A stretch of 64,000 nt of DNA, taken from the NCBI GenBank assembly GCA_016716385.1, contig JADJWL010000003.1:494066-558065 (forward strand). The letters run 5' to 3'. The stretch is from Bryobacterales bacterium. Its GTDB lineage: Bacteria > Acidobacteriota > Terriglobia > Bryobacterales > Bryobacteraceae. The position numbers were made by a program, and so were the translations under genes. A model generated the notes under the pieces. It did not search any database and was not told the DNA's origin. It saw nothing but the letters and a program-made list of their open reading frames with translations. How positions within the stretch are numbered: the stretch's first letter is position 1; each line of letters opens with the position of its first letter. Below are positions 57,811 to 64,000 of the stretch, in pieces.

Positions 57811-57846
57811 AAAAAAATGGCGCGCCGGGGCTCCGGTCGCGCCATT
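57811..57846 (-). terminator. Intrinsic terminator of the small secreted protein gene
   Basis: AATGGCGCG (57816-57824) is repeated inverted at 57838-57846 with a 13-nt GC-rich loop. On the minus strand the hairpin is followed by a run of seven T (57817-57811), a canonical terminator. In the plus direction the tail is only TTT, so it is weak for the serine-hydrolase gene. Confidence 0.85.
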
Positions 57847-57867
57847 TCTGTCCGGAAATCGGCGGGA

Positions 57868-58185
57868 TTAATTAAACACGAGCCTGGTATTCGTCCCGCC
57901 GAGACGGATCTCCGCCAGCCGGTATTTCCCGTCGCCGTTCTTGTACCGCACCGAGGTGGAGGAAAAGCGGGTCTCGCTGGATTCGACGGCTGCCTGGGTC
58001 TCGACCTTCGTCCTGCCGCTGCGAATGACCACCTTGGAGTCTTCCACGTCCACCTTGTAGCTGCCGGGATCCAACTGGGTGCCCGCGACAACGGTTGGAA
58101 CCTGAAGCTTCACGGTGTAGGACTTAGCGGACGCAAACGTGGCGGACGCCAGAATCAGGGTCAGGGTCAGGATTCGTTTCAGCAT
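57868..58185 (-). CDS. Small secreted beta-rich protein of unknown function
   Basis: The 105-residue protein has a clear signal peptide (LKRILTLTLILASATFASA). The mature part alternates strands (SYTVKLQVPTVVAGTQLDPGSYKVDVEDSKVVIRSGRTKVETQAAV) and ends TRLVFN. Similar short secreted proteins are common in Acidobacteriota; no function is known. It ends 22 bases before a canonical minus-strand terminator, so it is transcribed alone. Confidence 0.75.
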   Translation of the reverse strand: MLKRILTLTLILASATFASAKSYTVKLQVPTVVAGTQLDPGSYKVDVEDSKVVIRSGRTKVETQAAVESSETRFSSTSVRYKNGDGKYRLAEIRLGGTNTRLVFN

Positions 58186-58260
58186 GTCGTGTGTTGCTCT
58201 CCTTCACAGCATCTATACGAACATGCATGCGGAATGTTCCGCCGAAACCCGCAAAATATT

Positions 58261-59199
58261 CTAAAAAATTTCTGAGAGGAACCTGGATGCCCTGCGCAGA
58301 GCGGCCGCCTCGATCTCCGGGTCCGTCCCGAAGCCGGCCCACCACTCAATCCTCGGGTCGGCGCGGAACCAGGTCACCTGGCGCTTGGCGTACTGCCTGG
58401 TGTTGCGTTGCGCGTAGAAGACGGCTTCCTTCACCCGCAGCTCGCCGCGGATCACCTGCACGGCCTGGCGGTACCCGTGCGCCTCGAAAGGCTTCAGATC
58501 GAGGGAATACCCGCGACCTGCGATGCCCCGGACCTCTTCGATGAGCCCGCCGTCGAACATCTGCTGGCAGCGGGCATCGATCTGGCGGTAGAGGGCGTCC
58601 CGCGGCGGGCTCAGGCCAAGCAGCAGCATCCGGTAGCCCTGGAGCGCGTCCCGCCCGGTGGTGAACAACTCGGTCACCGGGCGCCGGGTGAGCACGTACA
58701 CCTCCAGGGCGCGGATCACCTTGGGCGTGTCATTCGGGTGGATGCGGGCAGCGGCGGCCGGATCCCAGCGGCGCAGCAGCCGGTGCAGCCCTCCCGGGCG
58801 CCTGTTCTCCCGCCCGGCGAGGCGCGCCCGGAGCGCTTCATCGCGCTGTGGACCGGGAAACAGGCCGTCGAGCAAAGCCTTCAGATAGAAGCCCGTTCCC
58901 CCGGCCACAACCGGTACCCGGCCGCGCTGCCGGATGGCGTCCAGAGTCTCGCGGGCCATCCGCGAATACTCGCCGGCCGAGCAGATCTCATCCGGGTTCA
59001 GAATGTCGATCAGGTGGTGCGGGATGCCGCGCCGCTCGTCGACGGCCAGCTTGGCCGTCCCGATGTCTAAGTAGCGGTAGACCTGCAGCGAGTCGCAGTT
59101 CACGACTTCCCCGCCGACGGCTTCGCAAACCGCCAGGGACAGGCTGCTCTTGCCGCTGCCCGTCGGCCCGGCGATCCCGATGAGAGGGTGAAGACTCAA
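58261..59199 (-). CDS. miaA: tRNA dimethylallyltransferase MiaA
   Basis: The 312-residue enzyme adds a dimethylallyl group to N6 of A37 in tRNAs that read U-starting codons. The P-loop GPTGSGKSS (11-19), the NCDSLQVYRYLDIGTAK segment with its catalytic aspartate, VVAGGTGFYLKALLDGLFPGP and the C-terminal QRNTRQYAKRQVTWFR are all standard. The start is TTG (59199-59197); its -10-like box TATCAT lies 15 nt upstream. The sequence is of normal length (about 300-315). No hfq or mutL neighbour is seen, unlike in many bacteria. Confidence 0.95.
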   Translation of the reverse strand: MSLHPLIGIAGPTGSGKSSLSLAVCEAVGGEVVNCDSLQVYRYLDIGTAKLAVDERRGIPHHLIDILNPDEICSAGEYSRMARETLDAIRQRGRVPVVAGGTGFYLKALLDGLFPGPQRDEALRARLAGRENRRPGGLHRLLRRWDPAAAARIHPNDTPKVIRALEVYVLTRRPVTELFTTGRDALQGYRMLLLGLSPPRDALYRQIDARCQQMFDGGLIEEVRGIAGRGYSLDLKPFEAHGYRQAVQVIRGELRVKEAVFYAQRNTRQYAKRQVTWFRADPRIEWWAGFGTDPEIEAAALRRASRFLSEIF

Positions 59200-59344
59200 T
59201 GACGATTCACGGAGATGATAGCATCACCATGCCGCGACGCTGCCGTCCGGACGGTTGGTCATACCTCTCGCCAGTGTCGTTCCGGTTTCTGCGTATACTG
59301 GGTAAAAGGAGTCATCCACCCGATCGGATGGCATCAACAAAAGC

Positions 59345-61387
59345 ATGCGTTCAGCAACCTTGATCCGTTTGTCGGTGTGCGCGGCGCTTTTCGGCTCGGC
59401 CACTCTCGTTGCGCAGAGTTCCCCTCCACAGGCGCAGGAATCGAACAAAGCGGCGGCCTACTACAACTTCGCCATGGGCCACTACTACGCGGAACTGGCC
59501 GGCGCCTACGGCAACCGCGGGTCCTACCTGGACAAGGCAATCGAGCACTATCGCGCCGCGCTCAAGCTGGACCCTGGCGCAGGGTACATCCTCGAGGAGT
59601 TGACTGAGGTCTATGTTCAGTCGAACAACCTCCGCGCCGCCGTAACCGAAGCCGAGGAATTGCTGAAGCAGGACCCGGAGAATCTCCAGGCCCGCCGGAT
59701 GCTGGGCCGCATCTACACGCGCCTCATCGGCGATACCCGTCAAAACGCGATCAACGATGAAATGCTGCGCCGCAGCCTGGAACAGTACGCCATCATCACG
59801 CAGAAGGAACCGGACGACGTCGAAAGCTGGGTGACTCTGGGACGGCTCCACCGCGTGGGCCGGAACTCCGTGGAAGCGCGCCGGGCGTTCCAGAAGGCCA
59901 TTGAACTGGACGCGGAGAACGAAGATGCTCTCACCGGTCTGGCGATGGTGTATTCCGATGTCGGCGATACCAAGGCCATGGTGGAGACGCTCAACCGCGT
60001 CGCCGACAAGAGCCCCAATCTCCGCACCCTGACACAGCTTGCCAGCGCCTACGAGCAGATGCGTGACTACGCCGGAGCCGCCGAGGTCCTGCGCAAGGCG
60101 GTGGCGCTCAGCCCGGACAACCCGCAGCTCCTCAAGGCGCTGGCGCAAAGCCTGCTCTACTCCGAACAGTTCGACGACGCACTGGAAATCTACCAGCAAC
60201 TCGTGGAGGCGGAACCGAAAGAGGCGCAGTGGCATGTGCGCCTGGCTGAGATCTACCGCTACAAGCGCGACTACACGAAAGCGCGCGCTTCGCTCACGCG
60301 GGCGAAAGAACTCGACCGCAACAGCCTCGAAATCCGCTACGACGAGGTGAGCCTGCTCGAAGCCGAAGGCAAGATCGACGAAGCGCTGGCGCTCATGCGC
60401 TCCGTCCTCGACGATACGGCGAAGACAAGCTACAACGAGTCCGAGCGTTCCTACCGCGCGATGCTCGTGGAGCGCCTCGGCGTGATGTACCGCTCCGCGC
60501 ATGAGTACGACAAGGCGGTCGAGACGTTCCGGCAGATGGCGGCGCTGGCTCCCGAGACCGGACCCCGCGGCGCCGTGCAGGTGGTCGATACGTACCGGGC
60601 GTCAAAGAGCTTTGACAAGGCCGAAGCTGAATCGCGCGCGGCTTTGGATAAATATCCCCAGGATCGCGTCGTGAAGGTGGTTCACGCGACGTTGCTGGCC
60701 GACTTGGGCCGTTCAGACGAAGGCGCGTCCATGATTCGCCCGCTCATCGATGGCGAGCGGGATCGCGAGATGTACCTCACGCTGGCCCAGATCCACGAAA
60801 AGGGCAAGAACTTCGGCGAGATGGCCAAGGCGCTGGACGAGGCCGAGAAATTGTCCACTTCGCCCGCTGACCGGGAGACCGTGGTCTTCATGCGCGGCGC
60901 GATGCTCGAGCGCCAGAAGCAGTACGACCGCGCCGAGGCCGAGTTCCGCCGCGTGATCGAGCTGAACCCGAAGAACGCCGGCGCCTTGAACTATCTCGGG
61001 TACATGCTGGCCGACCGGAACGTCCGGCTCGACGAGGCCAAGCAGTTGATCGTCAAGGCTCTGGAGATCGACCCGGACAACGGCGCCTATCTCGACAGCC
61101 TGGGCTGGGCCTACTTCCGCCTGGGACGCCTCGACGAAGCCGAGACGTACCTCCTGCGGTCGCTCGACCGCACCTCCGGCGATCCGACCGTGCACGACCA
61201 CCTGGGCGACGTCTACTTCGAGCAGGGACGCCTGAAAGACGCGATCGCGCAGTGGCAGCTCTCGCTCAAGGAGTGGCAAGCCAGTTCCAAGGCGGACACC
61301 GACGCGAATGAGATCGCGAAGGTGACGAAGAAACTCGAGAGCGCGCGCGTGCGGCTGGCAAAGGAAAACTCCGGCGCGAAACGCTAG
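59345..61387 (+). CDS. Exported TPR-repeat protein
   Basis: The 680-residue protein has a signal peptide (SATLIRLSVCAALFGSATLVAQ) and about fourteen tetratricopeptide repeats over its whole length, for example KAIEHYRAALKLDPGAGYILEELTEVYVQSN, EARRAFQKAIELDAENEDALTGLAMVY and RAEAEFRRVIELNPKNAGALNYLGYML. The last block (ADRNVRLDEAKQLIVKALEIDPDNGAYLDSLGWAYFRLG) is the one often seen in outer-membrane-associated TPR proteins. It is probably a periplasmic scaffold for envelope assembly. A TATACT box (59294-59299) 45 nt upstream may be its promoter. It converges with the next gene, overlapping by 4 bases. Confidence 0.9.
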   Translation: MRSATLIRLSVCAALFGSATLVAQSSPPQAQESNKAAAYYNFAMGHYYAELAGAYGNRGSYLDKAIEHYRAALKLDPGAGYILEELTEVYVQSNNLRAAVTEAEELLKQDPENLQARRMLGRIYTRLIGDTRQNAINDEMLRRSLEQYAIITQKEPDDVESWVTLGRLHRVGRNSVEARRAFQKAIELDAENEDALTGLAMVYSDVGDTKAMVETLNRVADKSPNLRTLTQLASAYEQMRDYAGAAEVLRKAVALSPDNPQLLKALAQSLLYSEQFDDALEIYQQLVEAEPKEAQWHVRLAEIYRYKRDYTKARASLTRAKELDRNSLEIRYDEVSLLEAEGKIDEALALMRSVLDDTAKTSYNESERSYRAMLVERLGVMYRSAHEYDKAVETFRQMAALAPETGPRGAVQVVDTYRASKSFDKAEAESRAALDKYPQDRVVKVVHATLLADLGRSDEGASMIRPLIDGERDREMYLTLAQIHEKGKNFGEMAKALDEAEKLSTSPADRETVVFMRGAMLERQKQYDRAEAEFRRVIELNPKNAGALNYLGYMLADRNVRLDEAKQLIVKALEIDPDNGAYLDSLGWAYFRLGRLDEAETYLLRSLDRTSGDPTVHDHLGDVYFEQGRLKDAIAQWQLSLKEWQASSKADTDANEIAKVTKKLESARVRLAKENSGAKR

Positions 61388-62223
61388 CGCCGCAGGTCGA
61401 CGACGGCGTAGACGTCGAATTCCGGAAACGTGAATTCGGTGAATCCGTTGTCCTGAACGAGATCCTCGACCGCGTCTCCAGCATAGGCGGCCTGCTGTGT
61501 GAAGCTGCCGCGCACGCGGATCCGGACGCCTTCCAACGGCTGATCGCTGTAGTTCACGGCGTGGACGCGCGCTGTTCGCCCGTCGCTCAGGACGCGTACG
61601 ATCGCCATCTCGGTGCCGAACACACGCAGCGACCGGCTGTCGTCGCCCAGCTTCTGGCGGACCGCGTAGGCAAACTCGCTCGGATTCCGGGCAAGGTCCC
61701 CCGTCAGCTCGCCATCGCCGATGCGGATCACCGGCAGGGCGCCGCTGGGCTTGGCCACACCGCGCGCGAGCATGTTGCGGCGGGCGAACAGGTTCAGGAT
61801 CTCGCCCGCGACGGCGCGGCCATCGTCGACGAACTCAAAATCGGCCATTTCCGGCAGATCGACGCGCGGCAAGCGCGCCGCCGCCTGCCGCAACTTCGCG
61901 AGTCCCGCGGCTTCGGCCTGACCGGCGTGGATCAGCACGGTGCCGCTGAAGGCGATGGCCTCGGCCGCCGCACGGACCGCGCCGCCCTCGCGCGCGTCGA
62001 TCTCATACTTGCGGTCTGGATTGCGCCTGTAGAGCCAGCCGTTCGAGACCAGCCACGGGCTGCGCGTCGCCGACGCGACCGAGACCTGCGGATCGATGCG
62101 CGGGACAGCCGCCTTCTGGCGCTGGGCCGGCTTGCAGGGGACGGGCCGTCCCTTCTCTACGCAGAACGGCTCCTGCGCCGCCAGTGGAGTCAGGGCGGCC
62201 ACGAGAAGACAGAGGACCCGCAT
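61384..62223 (-). CDS. Secreted protein of unknown function
   Basis: The 279-residue protein has a signal peptide (RVLCLLVAALTPLAAQ) and a Pro/Lys-rich start with CVEKGRPVPC. The bulk is alpha/beta without a recognised motif; the C-terminal half (SDGRTARVHAVNYSDQPLEGVRIRVRG) is a beta-sandwich-like segment, as in glycosidase-associated domains. The start was set at ATG 62223 because the stop of the upstream gene (TGATG) overlaps it. The two genes are translationally coupled, so it probably serves the DUF362 protein. Confidence 0.65.
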   Translation of the reverse strand: MRVLCLLVAALTPLAAQEPFCVEKGRPVPCKPAQRQKAAVPRIDPQVSVASATRSPWLVSNGWLYRRNPDRKYEIDAREGGAVRAAAEAIAFSGTVLIHAGQAEAAGLAKLRQAAARLPRVDLPEMADFEFVDDGRAVAGEILNLFARRNMLARGVAKPSGALPVIRIGDGELTGDLARNPSEFAYAVRQKLGDDSRSLRVFGTEMAIVRVLSDGRTARVHAVNYSDQPLEGVRIRVRGSFTQQAAYAGDAVEDLVQDNGFTEFTFPEFDVYAVVDLRR

Positions 62224-63353
62224 CACAGGTCGATCCGCCGGATGCGGATCTTGTCCAGATCGGCGACGCCGAGGCCGAGCGATCCCGCGAATTCGATATG
62301 CCCGGGCTCACGGACCAGCACGTTGACGTTGGGGTCCTCGTCGCGCTCCTTCCCCGTGCCGATCCGCGTCGACCGGTCCCAGACGGAAACGGCGCCGCGG
62401 CGCTTGCGTTCGTCGTCGACAATGTCGAGCACGAGGCGGTCGATCGCGACCGGGTCGGTGCCGAACATCATGCGCTTGGGATAGAAGCGGTACTTCCGCT
62501 CGCGGGAGAACGGCCCGCCGTGCCAGACGCCCTTCAGCCCGTCCATCACCTGCAACACGGTCTTGGATCGCACCGGCTCAGCCGCCGCCAGCGTCCCGAT
62601 GAACGAATAGGTATGCGAAACACCCCGCATGTGCGAGCGCGCCACGTTCGAATAGCTGCCGTAGGCGATGTTCTTGAGGCAGCCGGTGACGCCGGACGCG
62701 CCGTGGTCCTTCATATTCGGCACGTTGATGATCTTGGTGACCGTTCGGGAGACCACCCGCATCACGCTCGACCGGGTATCCTCTTCGCCGAAGAAGTCCA
62801 CGTCCACGTACATCGCCGGATCGTACTCCCGGCTGCCCCCGCGGCGTCCTTCGGCCCCGATCAGGCGCACTCCGGCAGGCAGATGCGCCGGATAGTTCAC
62901 CTCGTCCATCTGGCTCTGGAAGCGCTCGTAGAGGTAAATGCTTTCCGGCGGAATGCCGAGCGCCATCAGGTTGGCGACGATCTCTTTGACCACCTCGGGC
63001 GACGAGACAACGTGGGGCCGTCCGACGCAGTTCACCTTGATGCCGACGACGTCGCCTTTTTCGAAGAACGTCCGCCAGGCGCCCGAAACACTTGCGGCTC
63101 CGGTGAGCGCGGTCATGCCGCGGGCCATCATTTCCTTGACGGCCGCGGGATCGAGAGCTTCGGTGGCTTCGTCGACCGAGCGGGGATGGTGCACATCCAC
63201 CACCTGACCGGGATACCTGCCGGGCATGCCGGGCTGCGCCGCCGGAGCCGGAGCCCCCACCACCCGGTAGTTGGGGATTTCGCGTTTCGCGTGAAGAGGA
63301 GCGCCCGCGACGCCCAGCGCCGAGGCGATTTGGAGAAAGGACCGCCGTTCCAT
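62223..63353 (-). CDS. DUF362-domain protein, Tat-exported
   Basis: The 376-residue protein opens with MERRSFLQIASALGVAGAPLHA, a Tat signal. The DUF362 domain covers about residues 95-340 with GDVVGIKVNCVG, KIINVPNMKDHGASGVTGCLKN and FGTDPVAIDRLVLDIVDDER. DUF362 proteins are often associated with iron-sulfur or cofactor-dependent enzymes; here there is no ferredoxin-type Cys cluster, so it is the ferredoxin-free form. The substrate is unknown. It is first in a two-gene operon with the secreted protein. Confidence 0.85.
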   Translation of the reverse strand: MERRSFLQIASALGVAGAPLHAKREIPNYRVVGAPAPAAQPGMPGRYPGQVVDVHHPRSVDEATEALDPAAVKEMMARGMTALTGAASVSGAWRTFFEKGDVVGIKVNCVGRPHVVSSPEVVKEIVANLMALGIPPESIYLYERFQSQMDEVNYPAHLPAGVRLIGAEGRRGGSREYDPAMYVDVDFFGEEDTRSSVMRVVSRTVTKIINVPNMKDHGASGVTGCLKNIAYGSYSNVARSHMRGVSHTYSFIGTLAAAEPVRSKTVLQVMDGLKGVWHGGPFSRERKYRFYPKRMMFGTDPVAIDRLVLDIVDDERKRRGAVSVWDRSTRIGTGKERDEDPNVNVLVREPGHIEFAGSLGLGVADLDKIRIRRIDL

Positions 63354-63362
63354 CTTGGGCGC

Positions 63363-63368
63363 ATCCTA
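63363..63368 (-). promoter_or_regulatory. -10-like box TAGGAT
   Basis: On the minus strand TAGGAT ends 9 nt before the ATG at 63353. Confidence 0.35.
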
Positions 63369-63476
63369 ACACACTCCCGGGGGACCCGGTCAGCGGCGCG
63401 CTCCCGTGTGGCGTGTCACGGAAAATTGACCCCGCCGTCATCAGGCTGAAATCGTTGCTTTAGTAGACTCTCGAAA

Positions 63477-64000
63477 ATGAAGCCGATCTCCAGGTCAGTA
63501 ATTGCTTGGTTATTATTCTTTTTCGCCTGCACGATAACACCGTTGCACTCGGCTGAAACGACCGGGCGCATTCATGGACGGGTTACCGATTCCTCCGGTC
63601 TCTCTGTGGCTCAAGCCGAGGTAACCGTGACGAACACCGGCCTGAACCGGGCCATCCGGGTGACGACGAACCCGGAAGGCGTGTACGTGGCTCCGAAACT
63701 GCTCCTCGGGACCTACCAGGTCAGCGTGCGCGTTCCCGGCTTCAAACTCTCTGTCATCGAGGATGTTCATCTGGAGAGCGGATCCAACGCCGAGCTGAAC
63801 TTCCGGCTGGAACTGGGCGCGGTGACAGAAAGCGTCTCGGTAGTGGCCTCACCCAACATCATTGACACAACCACAGGAGCCCAGGTGAGCTCCATCAGCG
63901 ATACGCTGGCCAGCCGTCTGCCGAACACGGCGCGGGACACCAACTCGCTCATCCGTTTCATCCCTGGCGCGGTGCAGGCGGCTACTACCGGCGGCGGGTT
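63477..64000 (+). CDS. TonB-dependent-receptor-like protein with carboxypeptidase-regulatory domain (N-terminal part)
   Basis: The frame is open at the right edge; 174 residues are visible. A signal peptide (SRSVIAWLLFFFACTITPLHSA) is followed by a carboxypeptidase-regulatory-like beta-sandwich: GRIHGRVTDSSGLSVAQAEVTVTNTG, then PKLLLGTYQVSVRVPGFK, and the SGSNAELNFRLELGAVTESVSV end. The beginning of a plug-like segment (TGAQVSSISDTLASRLPNTARD) follows. This is the layout of Oar-like TonB-dependent receptors that are very numerous in Acidobacteriota and import large molecules across the outer membrane. The complete protein would be about 1000-1200 residues. Confidence 0.85.
   Translation, partial: MKPISRSVIAWLLFFFACTITPLHSAETTGRIHGRVTDSSGLSVAQAEVTVTNTGLNRAIRVTTNPEGVYVAPKLLLGTYQVSVRVPGFKLSVIEDVHLESGSNAELNFRLELGAVTESVSVVASPNIIDTTTGAQVSSISDTLASRLPNTARDTNSLIRFIPGAVQAATTGGG

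Noticed and set aside
1..64000. tRNA or rRNA genes, CRISPR arrays, IS elements, prophage or integrase genes
   Set aside because: None was recognised by eye. A tRNAscan/Infernal search would be decisive for small RNAs.

Overview
The window is GC-rich, gene-dense bacterial chromosome that looks like Acidobacteriota, most likely the Solibacter/Bryobacter lineage (order Bryobacterales). Lineage marks are a VWFA protein of the acidobacterial TIGR03436 type, a Solibacter-type C-terminal module (TIGR03437-like) on a giant NHL-repeat protein and, less typically, on a penicillin acylase, many Tat-exported 'MxRRxF' proteins, Cys-type sulfatases, and a carboxypeptidase-regulatory-domain TonB-receptor-like protein at the right edge. 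I saw no tRNA, rRNA, IS element or CRISPR array, and no gap between genes longer than 300 bases.

Layout. 1-8140: degradative/secreted enzymes (M81 peptidase end, SelA-like PLP enzyme, DinB protein, two sulfatases, a Tat protein). Between the two sulfatases lies a two-gene operon (4304-5614) in which each gene has an in-frame TGA exactly at a redox/metal-binding cysteine position, followed by a bacterial SECIS-like hairpin. I read it as a tandem selenoprotein operon: a tiny HMA/MerP-like protein and a peroxiredoxin-like/DsbD-alpha fusion. 8234-13229: DUF481 barrel, MscL with a zinc ribbon, HhH protein, then a sigma factor / small protein / mechanosensitive-channel-like / HTTM-like operon. 13232-22889: MetH, a DapA-like lyase, two large membrane proteins, an MscS-cNMP channel, a secreted protein. 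22940-31715: lipoprotein with a degenerate DUF3604-like C-terminus, RND efflux pair, sugar epimerase plus methyltransferase.

32307-38406 is a complete porin-cytochrome conduit: OmcA/MtrC-like decaheme, MtrA/DmsE-like decaheme, MtrB/PioB-like barrel and a four-heme cytochrome (24 CXXCH sites), implying electron exchange across the outer membrane. 38426-47929: penicillin acylase, DksA-type protein, a cell-surface cluster holding an LPETA-tailed protein, a VWFA protein and a class D sortase, an aldo/keto reductase, and a tetraheme-cytochrome/FGE-like fusion. 47982-50722 pairs a ubiquitin-like beta-grasp protein ending in Gly-Gly with a DUF4132 protein, possibly an undescribed two-gene module. 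50780-64000: NHL protein, PGPGW/thioesterase/acyl-CoA ligase operon, YncE-like propeller, serine hydrolase, MiaA, TPR protein, DUF362 protein and a partial TonB-receptor-like gene.

A window-wide trait is a -10-like hexamer (TACAAT, TAGAAT, TATTCT, TATAAG) ending 6-9 nt before many start codons, suggesting leaderless transcripts. This pattern, together with Shine-Dalgarno positions and overlaps, was used to choose several starts.
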